A stretch of 60,521 nucleotides of DNA from an uncultured Alphaproteobacteria bacterium (GTDB lineage: Bacteria; Pseudomonadota; Alphaproteobacteria; UBA7985). The position numbers were made by a program, and so were the translations under genes. Numbering within the stretch: position 1 is the stretch's first letter; each line of letters starts with the position of its first letter. This document shows, in pieces, positions 33,769 to 43,602 of the stretch. The DNA lies in contig CAJQLX010000011.1 in assembly GCA_905479265.1 (NCBI GenBank), positions 1 to 60,521 of the forward strand. Reading direction: 5' to 3'. The notes under the pieces are model-generated. The model did no database searches. It was not told the DNA's origin and worked only from the letters and a program-made list of their open reading frames with translations.

Positions 33769-36633
33769 TTAGCCTTTCGAAGCAGAAACAGCCGTTTCGC
33801 AACGGCCACAAATGCCCTGCGGATTGGCATGAACTTCAGGCAGCACCTGCCAGCAGCGCTGACACTTCTCACCTTGTGCCAACGTTGGCTCAACAGCCAC
33901 GCCGGCAATGTCCTCGACCCGCACAGCAGAAGCCGGACCGTCGCCTTCGGCAATGGTTACATCTGAGACAATGGCGACTTCGGTGAAGTCGACACCGGCA
34001 ACAGCGGCATGCAGGTCGCCTGACAAATGCACTGTTGGCGCGGCCTGCAGGCTGGAACCAATGGTCTTTTCCTGCCGAAGCGGCTCAAGCGCCGCGGTGA
34101 TCACCCGTCGCACAGCAAAAACCTTAGACCACTTTTCAGACAGCTCAGTGTTCGTCCACGCCTGCGGAATATCGGGAATGGTGCGCAAGTGCACGGAGTC
34201 CGTATCCACCAGCTTCTCCGGCAGATCTTTTTCGTCTTCGGCCCGCGTCATCCACGCTTCTTCGGCCGTGAACGACAAAATCGGCGCCAGCCATGCTGTC
34301 AGGCAGGAGAAACACTCCGCCAAAACCGTGCGAGCCGCCCGCGCGCGCAGGCTGTCTGCCGCGTCACAGTAAAGCGCATCCTTGCGGATATCGAAGTAGA
34401 GCGACGATAGATCCACAGCGCAGAAGTTGTGCAGCTCCGTATACAAGCGGTGGAAGTCGTAAGCCTCAGCCGACGACCGCACCAAAGCGTCAAGCTCGCT
34501 CAACCGGTGCAGCACCCAACGCTCAAGCTCAGGCAGGTCTTCGTAAGGAACCGCCTGCGACGGCTGGAAGGAGCCCAAATTTCCGAGTGTAAAACGCAAG
34601 GTATTGCGGAAGCGGCGGTAAGCGTCCGCAGAGTGCTTCAGAATCGCCGGGCCAATGCGCAGATCATCGCTATAATCCGAAGCCACGACCCACAGCCGCA
34701 GAATATCAATCCCAAATTGCTTGGCGACGTCATCCGGTGCGGTGACATTGCCCAGCGACTTGGACATCTTGTTGCCTTTCTCATCCAACACGAAACCGTG
34801 GGTGAGAATGGAGTCATAGGGCGCACGCCCGCGCGTGCCAACGCCAACCAGCAGGGAGGAGTGGAACCAACCCCGATGCTGGTCGGAGCCTTCCAGATAA
34901 AGGTCAGCAGGCCATTTCAGCTCAGGACGCCGCTCCAAAACGAAAGCGTGCGTCGCGCCGCTGTCGAACCAAACTTCAACAACGTCTTTGCCCTGCTCAA
35001 AATCATCGGGGTCGTAGTCATCGCCCAAGAACCGCGATGCCGGGCTGTTAAACCAAGCGTCTCCGCCCTCTTGCTCATAAGCCTCAGCAATGCGCTCGAT
35101 AACCGCTGGATCGCGCAAAGGCTGACCATCGGATTTGCGCACGAAAATCGGCAAAGGGACGCCCCAAACACGCTGGCGGGATACACACCAATCGGGACGA
35201 GATTCGATCATGGACGTGATGCGGTTTCGGCCCTGCTCCGGGACAAAACCAGTTTCGCTCAGCGCCTTCAGCGCGCCATCACGCAAGCCTTTTTCTTCCA
35301 TCGAAATGAACCACTGCGCGGTATTCCGGAAGATGAGCGGCGCTTTGGAGCGCCACGAATGCGGGTAAGAGTGCTCCAGCTTGCCTTTGGCCAGCAATCC
35401 ACCAGCCTCAATCATCGCCTTTAGGATCGGACCAAGCGCCGTGCCGTCTTTGCCCTTTTGGTTATAAACCGTCAGGCCAGCAAACAGCGGAATGTGGTCG
35501 TAAAAGCTGCCGTCTTCGGCCACGGTCATCGGCACTTCGATGCCATGCTTGACGGTCGCCAACTGCCAGTCATCAAAACCATGGCCCGGCGCAATGTGAA
35601 CCAACCCCGTGCCCTGCTCGGTCGTGACATAGTCACCGTGGAACATAGGCACATCGTAATCATAGCCCTGACCGTTCAGCGGATGCTGCGCAATCACACC
35701 GGTCAGGTCGACATCCATATCTTCCCGTGTCCAGGACTCGATCTTGGCGGCCTTTGCGGTGGCTTCTGCGGTTTCATCAGCGATAACCAGCCGCTCACCC
35801 ACCTGTGCCAGCGACCCTTCGGCCACGGCATCAACGCGGTAAACGCCGTATTTGATGTCGTCATGGAAAGCCATGGCCCGGTTACCGGGGATGGTCCACG
35901 TGGTGGTGGTCCAAATGACGGCCTTTGCGCCAACAAGCTCAGCTTGCGGCGCTGCTGTGATCGGGAACTTGACCCAAATGGTGACGGACTTGTGCGGGTA
36001 ATACTCAACCTCAGCATCGGCCAGCGCGGTTTTCTCGACCACGGACCACAGCACGGGCTTGTTGCCCTTGTAGAGTTGCTCGTCGAGCAGGAACTTACCC
36101 AACTCGCGAACAATCTGAGCCTCAGCATCGTAATGCATGGTCAAGTAAGGCTTTTCCCAGTTGCCCATGACACCCAGTCGCTTGAACTGGCGTGTTTGCT
36201 CCTCGACCCAACCTTGCGCGAAATCACGGCATTCGCGGCGGAATTCAATGACGTCAACGTCGTCCTTGTCTTGCCCACGCTCGCGGTATTGTTCTTCGAT
36301 TTTCCATTCGATCGGCAAACCGTGACAATCCCAGCCCGGCACATAGTGCGCGTCCTTGCCCATCATCTGGTGACTGCGGTTGATCACGTCCTTCAGGATC
36401 TTATTGAGGGCGTGCCCGATATGCAGGTTGCCGTTGGCGTATGGGGGGCCATCGTGCAGGACGAATTTGGGGCGTCCTTTGGACTCCTCCCGGATCCGGT
36501 CAAACAGGCCCATTTCCTCCCACTTTGCGAGCCATTCCGGCTCGCGGGTCGGCAAATTGCCGCGCATGGGAAAAGCCGTTTCCGGTGTCGTCACTGTATC
36601 TCGGAAATCGCGGGCGTTATCAGTGTCGCTCAT
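33769..36633 (-). CDS. ileS: Isoleucyl-tRNA synthetase
   Basis: Class I synthetase charging tRNA-Ile. The 954-residue product has HIGH at residues 71-74 in NGNLHIGHALNK, KMSKS in GNKMSKSLGNV, the editing-domain segment VIWTTTTWTIPGNRAM (core TTTTWTIPGNRA), WFDSGATHA, and a C-terminal four-Cys zinc site (CQRCWQVLP and CGRCETAV). All catalytic motifs are intact. The end abuts lspA. It is the first gene of the run ileS-lspA-bamF-M16-M16. Confidence 0.97.
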   Translation of the reverse strand: MSDTDNARDFRDTVTTPETAFPMRGNLPTREPEWLAKWEEMGLFDRIREESKGRPKFVLHDGPPYANGNLHIGHALNKILKDVINRSHQMMGKDAHYVPGWDCHGLPIEWKIEEQYRERGQDKDDVDVIEFRRECRDFAQGWVEEQTRQFKRLGVMGNWEKPYLTMHYDAEAQIVRELGKFLLDEQLYKGNKPVLWSVVEKTALADAEVEYYPHKSVTIWVKFPITAAPQAELVGAKAVIWTTTTWTIPGNRAMAFHDDIKYGVYRVDAVAEGSLAQVGERLVIADETAEATAKAAKIESWTREDMDVDLTGVIAQHPLNGQGYDYDVPMFHGDYVTTEQGTGLVHIAPGHGFDDWQLATVKHGIEVPMTVAEDGSFYDHIPLFAGLTVYNQKGKDGTALGPILKAMIEAGGLLAKGKLEHSYPHSWRSKAPLIFRNTAQWFISMEEKGLRDGALKALSETGFVPEQGRNRITSMIESRPDWCVSRQRVWGVPLPIFVRKSDGQPLRDPAVIERIAEAYEQEGGDAWFNSPASRFLGDDYDPDDFEQGKDVVEVWFDSGATHAFVLERRPELKWPADLYLEGSDQHRGWFHSSLLVGVGTRGRAPYDSILTHGFVLDEKGNKMSKSLGNVTAPDDVAKQFGIDILRLWVVASDYSDDLRIGPAILKHSADAYRRFRNTLRFTLGNLGSFQPSQAVPYEDLPELERWVLHRLSELDALVRSSAEAYDFHRLYTELHNFCAVDLSSLYFDIRKDALYCDAADSLRARAARTVLAECFSCLTAWLAPILSFTAEEAWMTRAEDEKDLPEKLVDTDSVHLRTIPDIPQAWTNTELSEKWSKVFAVRRVITAALEPLRQEKTIGSSLQAAPTVHLSGDLHAAVAGVDFTEVAIVSDVTIAEGDGPASAVRVEDIAGVAVEPTLAQGEKCQRCWQVLPEVHANPQGICGRCETAVSASKG

Positions 36634-36744
36634 GGGTCTAAGGCTACTCAGTCAACGGTGAATCAATAAGATACGCAATACAGGCACGCAGCGCTAAACG
36701 CGAGTGTGACAGGCGCAACGCGGCTAATCGGCAGGAACGTAGAT

Positions 36745-37704
36745 TTAGGGCGCCAGCCTGCGGCGGGCTTCATCGCAGTCCTCAGCGATTTGTACTTTCA
36801 GCGCTTCCAGACCTTTGAACTCTAAATCCGGGTGGATGAAACTGTCGAACCAGAAGCGCACGTGCTCGCCATAAATGTCGCCAGACCAATCGAGCAAATG
36901 CACCTCGAAACGCTCTTCGACGCCGTCCACCGTGGGACGGGTGCCAAGGTAAGAGACGGCGGGCAAACGCTCGCCACCGTTCACGGCGGCCCAGCCCGCG
37001 TAGACCCCAAAGTGTGGCCGCAGCTGCAGCGCGGGCCATCTGAGATTGGCCGTTGGAAAGCCTAACGTGCGACCAATTTGATCGCCGCGCTCGACAACAC
37101 CTTCCGCGCTCCATTCCCGCCCAAGCAGGCGATTGGCGGTGGGTACATCGGCGTCTGCCAGCGCTTGGCGCACGCGCGATGACGAAATCACACCGCCTTC
37201 GGCATCATCATGACGCAGCGGCACGGCGGAAACGCCAAAGCTCATATCCTGACCCCAGCGCCCCAGCTGCAACATGTCGCCGCCGCGCTGATACCCAAAG
37301 CGAAAATCGGGGCCAGCGAGCACATGTCGTGTCCCCAAATGCGTTGAGAGAATTTTCAAAGCAAAGGCTTCTGCTTCGACGCTGGAAAGATCCTCGTCAA
37401 AAGCCAATTCAACCAGCACATCGACCAAACCGGTCTCACCCAGCAACGCCTCTCGTTGCTCAACACCGCGCGTCAGCAGGAACGGTGGCTTGTCTGGACC
37501 GGCGAAGTACCGACGGGGATGGGGCGCAAAAGTAAGAACACCAGCGCGGCATCCCAGCTCATCGGCCTTGGCGCGTGCACCCTCCAGCAACGCCAGATGC
37601 CCCCGATGAACGCCGTCAAAGTTGCCGACAGCAAACACCACATCGTTGAATTTTCGATCCCACGTCTTGAGTTCCTCAAGTGGGACGGATGGAAACCATT
37701 TCAC
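36745..37704 (-). CDS. ribF: Bifunctional riboflavin kinase/FAD synthetase RibF
   Basis: Makes FMN from riboflavin and FAD from FMN. The 319-residue product has the nucleotidyltransferase signature [20 protein letters not shown] (core [10 protein letters not shown]), FAPHPRRYF and [15 protein letters not shown], and the kinase half with [20 protein letters not shown] and [13 protein letters not shown]. It begins with GTG and overlaps the ispG stop by 4 bp (GTGA), so it is translationally coupled to ispG. The stop is about 110 bp from the ileS start region. Confidence 0.95.
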   Translation of the reverse strand: MKWFPSVPLEELKTWDRKFNDVVFAVGNFDGVHRGHLALLEGARAKADELGCRAGVLTFAPHPRRYFAGPDKPPFLLTRGVEQREALLGETGLVDVLVELAFDEDLSSVEAEAFALKILSTHLGTRHVLAGPDFRFGYQRGGDMLQLGRWGQDMSFGVSAVPLRHDDAEGGVISSSRVRQALADADVPTANRLLGREWSAEGVVERGDQIGRTLGFPTANLRWPALQLRPHFGVYAGWAAVNGGERLPAVSYLGTRPTVDGVEERFEVHLLDWSGDIYGEHVRFWFDSFIHPDLEFKGLEALKVQIAEDCDEARRRLAP

Positions 37705-38810
37705 TGCGCCAGCGCTGCCTCGATCTTCTCTGCTTCACCCTCGATCAACGCAACGAAATGATCCACCATTTCAGCGTCACTTACGTTGTGATCGGGACGA
37801 CCGTTCATGTACACCTTATGCCGTCCATTGCCACCACCCGTCAGCCCCAAAACCGTTTGTGCCGCTTCACCGGGGCCATTCACCACGCAACCGAGAACAG
37901 AAACGTCCATTGGCGTGCTGATGTGAGACACGCGGCGCTCAATTTCCGTGACAACATTGATGACGTCAAAGCCCTGTCGCGAGCAGGACGGGCAAGCGAT
38001 GATATTCACGCCGCGGTGCCGCAACCCCAGCGACTTGAGCAGGTCAAACCCAACGTGGATCTCCTCAACCGGATCCGCCGAAAGACTCACCCGGATTGTA
38101 TCGCCAATGCCTGACCAGAGCAGGTTCCCCAGCCCAACAGCGCTTTTAACCGTTCCCAGCCGCGCTGGACCCGCTTCGGTGATGCCAAGGTGAAAGGGGT
38201 AGTCGCAGGCATCGGCCAAACCAGCATAGGCCGCAACAGCCAGAAAAACGTCGCTGGCTTTGACCGAAATCTTGATGTCCTGAAAGTCGCAATCTTCGAG
38301 CAGCTTGATGGAATCCAAGGCACTTTCAACCAGCGCTTCCGGGCAAGGCTCGCCGTATTTTTCCAAAAGATGCTTTTCCAGCGAGCCGCCGTTGACGCCA
38401 ATACGAATGGAACAGCCGTTCGCCTTCGCTGCGCGGACAACTTCGGCGACACGCTCTTTGCTGCCAATGTTGCCAGGGTTGATCCGCAGGCACGCCGCGC
38501 CCTTGTCCGCAGCTTCCAACGCACGTTTATAATGAAAGTGGATATCAGCGACGATGGGGACCGACACGGCTTTGACAATTTGATCGAACGTCGCTGTGGA
38601 CGCTTCGTCCGGACAAGACACGCGCACGATGTCGGCGCCAGCCTCCTCCAGCGCGCGGATTTGATCGATTGTTGCTTGCACATCGGGCGTGGGCGTGTTG
38701 GTCATCGATTGGACAGTGATCGGAGAATCGCCACCGACAGGCACGTCACCGACCATGACTCGTCGTGTTTTGCGCCGTTCGATGTCTCTCCACGGTCGTA
38801 TGGATGACAT
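37701..38810 (-). CDS. ispG: 4-hydroxy-3-methylbut-2-enyl-diphosphate synthase (flavodoxin) IspG
   Basis: Iron-sulfur enzyme of the MEP pathway to isoprenoids, converting MEcPP to HMBPP. 369 residues, with the GcpE marks [24 protein letters not shown] (core [13 protein letters not shown]), [32 protein letters not shown], and the C-terminal Cys ligands in [12 protein letters not shown] and [12 protein letters not shown]. The start is at the ATG at 38810 with GGAGG 8 nt upstream; ATGs at 38831 and further are less supported. It is followed by ribF with a 4-bp overlap. Confidence 0.96.
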   Translation of the reverse strand: MSSIRPWRDIERRKTRRVMVGDVPVGGDSPITVQSMTNTPTPDVQATIDQIRALEEAGADIVRVSCPDEASTATFDQIVKAVSVPIVADIHFHYKRALEAADKGAACLRINPGNIGSKERVAEVVRAAKANGCSIRIGVNGGSLEKHLLEKYGEPCPEALVESALDSIKLLEDCDFQDIKISVKASDVFLAVAAYAGLADACDYPFHLGITEAGPARLGTVKSAVGLGNLLWSGIGDTIRVSLSADPVEEIHVGFDLLKSLGLRHRGVNIIACPSCSRQGFDVINVVTEIERRVSHISTPMDVSVLGCVVNGPGEAAQTVLGLTGGGNGRHKVYMNGRPDHNVSDAEMVDHFVALIEGEAEKIEAALAQ

Positions 38811-39080
38811 ACGGTTGTCCTCCTTCAGCATATTTATGCCTGATTGGTGTCGGAAAGCCTCAGTGTACGATAACAATGACGTATAAACGTGTATGGTTTT
38901 CGTTTACGAGTTTCCAATCTGTAGTGTCAGAATAAATGTGGGCGTATCGTAGATGCGTGTCACGGGCCTAGAACAGAAGGGGCGCATGCGCCTCTTACAT
39001 GCTCGGCGATGGAAAATAAGCAAGACGGCGAGGAAAATCGCTGCAGGTGCGAATGAATGTATGAGTTGAGGTTGGGTTGT
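38811..39080. promoter_or_regulatory. Divergent promoter region between ispG and the PBP-activator-like gene
   Basis: About 270 bp without a gene, AT-rich in the middle (38880-38945). A 12-bp perfect palindrome ggcgcatgcgcc lies at 38981-38992, possibly an operator for the rightward gene. No recognised riboswitch was seen. Confidence 0.4.
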
Positions 39081-40409
39081 ATGGACCGCTGGTTTGCCTT
39101 TGCAAGGCCGCTTTTAATCGGATTGAGCATCCTTTGTTTGGGTGCTTTGACCGCCTGTGTTGAAACGACATATGCGACGATGGACGCGGAAGTCACGACG
39201 ACGACGCAAACCGAGCCGGCTTATCGCATGGTCATGACGCCCAATGGGCTGCGCGTCATCACGCCCGAAGGGTATCTGATCGATCCTGAACAAGCCCCGA
39301 CGTCGGTCGATGTCCGTCAGCTCGAACCAGCCAAGCCACCGGTTATCGCCATCTTGCTCCCCCTTACCGGTTCGTTGGGTGAAATTGGTGAAGCCATGAA
39401 AAACGGGGCGGAGCTTGCCATTAAAGACCGTGGCATCGCCGGAACCTTTGAAACCCGAATTTACGACACCCGCTCGGACAATGCCGGGGCTCAAGCCGCG
39501 GCATCCGAAGCTTTGCGAGACGGTGCTAAACTGATTTTGGGCCCCTTACGCGGTGACGCCATCGCTCTGGTTTCACGGATTGCGGCGCGGCAACGCGTCA
39601 ACGTCGTGAGCTTTAGCAACGACATCACACGCGCGACGCCCAACGCCTACATCATGGGCATCACGCCCGAAGCCGTAACCAAGCGCGTTCTCGAATATTC
39701 CGCACGCCGGGGCCAACGCCGCATCGCCATTGTTGCGCCAGCAGATACCTATGGCCAAGCCGCAGCCGACGCTGCCAATGGCCTAGCACGGTTCGTGGGC
39801 GCGGAAATCGCGCTGACGGAAACCTACCCCTCGGACGCCCAGGATCGACCCGGTCGGACGGCGGTTGCGCAGTCTGTTGGACAGCGCGCAGCAACTTTTG
39901 ACGCGATCTACCTGCCAGACACAGCAGAAGCCGGCGATATGGCCTCGCTGCTCTACTTCTATGGTGTAGACCCGCAGCGGGTTAGCTATCTGGGCGTGCC
40001 CGTTTGGGACCAGCAAGCCAACCAGCTGATTTCCGAACAAGCCCTGCTGGGCGCAATTTATGCGTCCCCGGCAGAGCGCGGGTTTGGAGCGTTTCAAGCG
40101 TCATTCAAATCAGCTTTTGGCAAAGATCCGCACCCTCTATCCTCAGTCGCTTATGATGGTGTTGCCATGGCTCTGGAGCTTGCGGCGCGCGGTTCCGGTG
40201 TTCCATTCACCGCCTCGGAACTCGAACGCCCACAGGGGTTCAGCGGCGTAGATGGACCCTTCGCTTTGCGCTCTGACAAGCGCGTCGAACGGGGAATGGC
40301 GATCAAGCGGATCAGCAGTGTGGGCCTAGAGCTGGTCGAAGATGCGCCGGCGACCTTGTACCGCAGCACGGCGTCCGCTGCGGTATCACCGGCACTTTAC
40401 AGCCAGTAA
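39081..40409 (+). CDS. Periplasmic-binding-fold lipoprotein, penicillin-binding-protein-activator-like
   Basis: 442-residue protein with a lipobox (LTAC in ILCLGALTAC) after a signal sequence, a spacer with many Thr, then a Peripla_BP_6 type-I fold: PVIAILLPLTGSLGEIGEAMKNGAELA (core LLPLTGSLGEIG), IYDTRSDNAGAQAAASEAL, and the two-lobe pattern through VPVWDQQANQLI. LpoA-like proteins of this shape activate peptidoglycan synthases, but proteobacterial members can be solute receptors, so the role is open. In relatives it is next to rsmI. Here it stands alone before the FG-GAP gene. The start is at the ATG at 39081 with GAGG upstream. Confidence 0.8.
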   Translation: MDRWFAFARPLLIGLSILCLGALTACVETTYATMDAEVTTTTQTEPAYRMVMTPNGLRVITPEGYLIDPEQAPTSVDVRQLEPAKPPVIAILLPLTGSLGEIGEAMKNGAELAIKDRGIAGTFETRIYDTRSDNAGAQAAASEALRDGAKLILGPLRGDAIALVSRIAARQRVNVVSFSNDITRATPNAYIMGITPEAVTKRVLEYSARRGQRRIAIVAPADTYGQAAADAANGLARFVGAEIALTETYPSDAQDRPGRTAVAQSVGQRAATFDAIYLPDTAEAGDMASLLYFYGVDPQRVSYLGVPVWDQQANQLISEQALLGAIYASPAERGFGAFQASFKSAFGKDPHPLSSVAYDGVAMALELAARGSGVPFTASELERPQGFSGVDGPFALRSDKRVERGMAIKRISSVGLELVEDAPATLYRSTASAAVSPALYSQ

Positions 40410-40868
40410 CCCCATAACCGTCTCCTTGCCGGAAAGAGGGCATTCTTCTCGGCCTAGATTATGCGTCTGACTACGTGAGCAATGGTTCGCGCCGGATAAC
40501 GTGATCACCCGAAGGAGCATTTTGGCTAAAAAGGGGCATTATTGTGCGGCTGGAATTAAGGCGAGAAGTGGTTTTTAGCCGTCAAAACCACCATTTCCAG
40601 TGCTTTTATCTTTTCGCGTGCAAAACGATTTAGACAGCATTTTTTGTAAATTTAGAGACAAAAATCTAAAAGTCATGTTTTACAGTAGGTTAAATAAAAA
40701 TCTTCTTGCATGAGATTAAACCTTTAGGTACATACGTTCGTAATAGCGCGGCGTTTCGAGCGTCCGGCGAGTAATTTTATATCCCTACAGGGACGTCTGA
40801 GCGAATTGATACCTCAATTTTCGGGGTGGATTTCAGACAGAGCTGTAAATCGATTTGGAAACGAGAAT
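40410..40868. promoter_or_regulatory. Long AT-rich leader region upstream of the FG-GAP gene
   Basis: About 460 bp without a clear gene. It holds a perfect 8-bp hairpin at 40568-40591 (gtggtttt and aaaaccac around an 8-nt loop), an AT-rich stretch (40600-40740), and a short dyad tccctacaggga at 40782-40793. An 18-codon reading frame at 40522-40578 starts TTG 4 nt after AAGGAG and ends in the hairpin loop, which suggests a leader peptide but is not proven. The promoter of the downstream gene is likely here. Confidence 0.35.
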
Positions 40869-43550
40869 ATGCATTCGATTTTAAATGCCAAAAGAGAATT
40901 TACGCCCAAAAAGCGTTCCCTTTTAAGAGCAGGGCTTTACTCCGCTGTAGCTGGAAGTGCCTTTATCGGCAGTGAAGCGCTCAGCCACACAGTCACACTG
41001 AACGCCGACGGCTCAACCGCCACCGGTCCGCTTTTCGGTGCTACATCTGGCCCTGCGGTTCCGCATGTACATCCTGGCGACGCGGCTGCGAGCCTCAATA
41101 CCAGCTTCAGCAGCAGCACGAGCGGGTTCAGCAATCTTGAAACACTGCCAACCTCACGCGGCAGCGCTGAACCAGGCGTCGTAAACTTCATTGGCGAGCT
41201 TGAGCCAATCACGCCGATTTCTGAAGTGCAGCGTTGGGCTTCCGGCCAAACGGCATCGACGTCACCTATTTACTTCCCAACGCAGCAGACGCAGACGACC
41301 CAAGTAACCTTGCTGGACCCCCAGCAGCAGGTTCAAATTGGCGACGTCGCGACCAGCGTTGAAACAAAGAACTTCCGCAACATCCAATCGGCTGTTGAAA
41401 GCACCGAGAAACTCACCGACGGAACGCTGTCGCTCACGTTGAAAAACGGTGAGTTGATGACCGCTGCGGCGGGTGACTACGCCTTTAACGGTGGTGATGT
41501 ATGGCTTGCGTCCAATATCGCTGGCGAACTGGGCACCATCACTGAAACCACCTCCGTTTTGTCGCGGATCTACGGTGTTGGCGGCGGCTGGGGCTTGCCG
41601 GTCGCTGCTGGCGTTCTGGGCATTGGCGCACTGGGCCTTGGGGCAGCGGCTGCCACGGGCAACCTGTCCAATCCTTTTGCCAACGACGGTTCAGACGGCG
41701 CCGACGGCGCGGATGGTGCAGACGGCACTGATGGCACCGACGGGACCGATGGTACAGACGGCAGCGGTGACGGCGATGGTGACTCCGATGGAACCGGCGA
41801 CGGCACCGACGATGGGTCTGGCACCGTTGACGGCGGCGATGACATCCTGACCGAAGAAGTTGACGATGGCTCGGATCCTGAGTTTACGATCACGAACACG
41901 GACCCCGAAAACGTCGGGCCGACGGCTCTGACATTCAGTCAGTTCAGCAACTCCAGCGGCAGCTACGACTTGGTCGAAGCCGACAGCGTCGTTGGGACGC
42001 TGAGCGCAAGTGACCCCGAAGAAGACGAATTGATGTACCGCATCGAATCGCAGCATCTGGGTTCTGAGATCACCAACATTTTCGAAATTAACGAAAATGG
42101 TGAACTGGTGATCAATGAGCGCTTGGATTACAGCCAGCCTGGCAACGATGCCGATGGTACCCGTTTTGATCAAAACATTGCGACCGTTGTGGTTGAAGTG
42201 TCTGATGGTTCCGCCCTCACCTCCTTCCGGACGTTTGAGTTTACGATCAGCAACTCAACCGACGATGACGGTCCACTGGAATACGTGCGCGAAGCAAACA
42301 TCACGCGCTTGAAGTTCAACGGCCTGAACAGCACCAGCTCTGGCGCAGCAGACAGCACCGACTGGCTGCCGTTCATGGACGAGGCTGAGTACCACCACAA
42401 TTTGGATGGCGGGGAAGACATGATTGCCTCGTTCCATTCTGAAGTGGAAAACGCGTTCTCAGTCCACGAACTGACAGGCACTGGTGGCTTCTCAAACACG
42501 CGGAATTATTCCACCAACAGCACCGAGATTGATGCAGAATACCGCATTCATGAAGTTCGGGCGCTCGATATGGATGACATTGACGGCGACGGCTTCACCG
42601 ATATCGTGGTTGCTGGCCGAGGCGGCACGAACAGCACGGACTCCGTTGTCCAGATTTGGGAAGTCGGTAAGTCTGGCGAGTTCACCTTTAAGGCGGCAGA
42701 CAAGGATTCCGAGCCTTCCATGGTTGAAGACGTCTTGATTGGCCACTTTAACTCTGACAACGCCAGCAAGGAAACGTCCCCAACCAACATGAAGAAAATC
42801 ATGGTGATTGGTGGCGGTACCAACGACGTGGCTGCGGAAGACGCGCTGTATTCGGTCTACTACGACGACCTCGAATACGCCTTTAACTCTGAGCAGTTGC
42901 AGGGCGGTTGGAACTACGGCGAAGTTGAAAGCCTGATCATCAACGACACGGAATACGCGGTTGGCATTTACGGCACCAATGGTGGCGACGGCATCGGTAT
43001 GGTGTTCCTCGATGGCGACGCTGATGATGGTATCGTGAGCGCTGGCACCGGCATCAGTCACAACGATATTGCCGTCATCGGAAACGTCGTATTTACGGCT
43101 ACAGACAAGGGCATTTACTACAGTAAAGCCTTCCACTCTGGCCTCGACTCCCCCGAGGCGCTGTCGATCACCAACGATGGCCTGCATATTGCCGATATCA
43201 AGGCGAGCCAAATTACGGCGGGTAACTTTGATGGTGACGAGGATCTGGAACTGGCCGTTTTGGATGTTTTGGACCAGACGCCAATCATTCGCTTCTTCGA
43301 TGTCGATCTGACCAATCCACAGGTTGTGACCCAAATGTTCACGACGGAACCCGTACCGGGCGCTGTTGAGCTGCAAGTCATCCCTGGTTCAATCGAACAG
43401 GCTGAACGCTCAGATGGTAACATTGATGCGGATGAGCTGCTGGTTGGTATCAACGAAGCCGGAACCTCGTCCTACCTCGACAGTGATGGCGAGAGCATTT
43501 CCCAGACGTGGAACGGTTCGATCATCTTCTACGATGATACGTCCCTCTAA
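40869..43550 (+). CDS. Large secreted/surface protein with Asp-Gly repeat, cadherin-like domain and FG-GAP repeats
   Basis: 893 residues, probably a cell-surface or secreted adhesin. Segments in order: a basic N-terminus (MHSILNAKREFTPKKRSLLR) and an atypical hydrophobic stretch (AGLYSAVAGSAFIG); about 200 residues without known domain; a hydrophobic run (AAGVLGIGALGLGAAAA) before an Asp/Gly/Thr-rich repeat (about residues 273-325, DGTDGTDGTDGT-type); a cadherin-like domain (about 350-465) with DLVEADSVVGTLSASDPEEDEL (core VVGTLSASDPEED); and FG-GAP/VCBS-type Ca-binding propeller segments such as DIDGDGFTDIVVAG and NFDGDEDLELAVLD. Transport may be type I or unknown. The frame opens from a TTG at 40806, but the ATG at 40869 is preferred, with GGAAACGAG upstream. 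Confidence 0.8.
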   Translation: MHSILNAKREFTPKKRSLLRAGLYSAVAGSAFIGSEALSHTVTLNADGSTATGPLFGATSGPAVPHVHPGDAAASLNTSFSSSTSGFSNLETLPTSRGSAEPGVVNFIGELEPITPISEVQRWASGQTASTSPIYFPTQQTQTTQVTLLDPQQQVQIGDVATSVETKNFRNIQSAVESTEKLTDGTLSLTLKNGELMTAAAGDYAFNGGDVWLASNIAGELGTITETTSVLSRIYGVGGGWGLPVAAGVLGIGALGLGAAAATGNLSNPFANDGSDGADGADGADGTDGTDGTDGTDGSGDGDGDSDGTGDGTDDGSGTVDGGDDILTEEVDDGSDPEFTITNTDPENVGPTALTFSQFSNSSGSYDLVEADSVVGTLSASDPEEDELMYRIESQHLGSEITNIFEINENGELVINERLDYSQPGNDADGTRFDQNIATVVVEVSDGSALTSFRTFEFTISNSTDDDGPLEYVREANITRLKFNGLNSTSSGAADSTDWLPFMDEAEYHHNLDGGEDMIASFHSEVENAFSVHELTGTGGFSNTRNYSTNSTEIDAEYRIHEVRALDMDDIDGDGFTDIVVAGRGGTNSTDSVVQIWEVGKSGEFTFKAADKDSEPSMVEDVLIGHFNSDNASKETSPTNMKKIMVIGGGTNDVAAEDALYSVYYDDLEYAFNSEQLQGGWNYGEVESLIINDTEYAVGIYGTNGGDGIGMVFLDGDADDGIVSAGTGISHNDIAVIGNVVFTATDKGIYYSKAFHSGLDSPEALSITNDGLHIADIKASQITAGNFDGDEDLELAVLDVLDQTPIIRFFDVDLTNPQVVTQMFTTEPVPGAVELQVIPGSIEQAERSDGNIDADELLVGINEAGTSSYLDSDGESISQTWNGSIIFYDDTSL
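41686..41850. repeat. In-frame tandem Asp-Gly codon repeat
   Basis: Degenerate 9-bp units (gac/gat-ggc/ggt plus a third codon) repeat more than ten times inside the FG-GAP gene, encoding a DGADGTDG-type linker. Synonymous changes between units suggest it has diverged, but it remains a likely site for length variation between strains. Confidence 0.8.
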
Positions 43551-43563
43551 GACGACTTAGGGC

Positions 43564-43602
43564 ATGGGCTGCAATTAAACCTTGTAGCCCATCCATTTTT
43601 TC
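43564..43602 (+). terminator. Terminator after the FG-GAP gene, overlapping the 3' end of the Lrp gene
   Basis: atgggctgca (43564-43573) pairs with tgtagcccat (43583-43592) at 9 of 10 positions, followed by ccattttttc with a run of six T. Part of the stem encodes the last codons of the convergent Lrp-family regulator (stop at 43575), so one DNA stretch serves both. Confidence 0.75.

Noticed and set aside
41686-41850. Asp-Gly tandem repeat as a CRISPR or collagen array
   Set aside because: The unit is 9 bp without spacers and in frame with a protein; it lacks the Gly-X-Y pattern of collagen, so it is a low-complexity linker.
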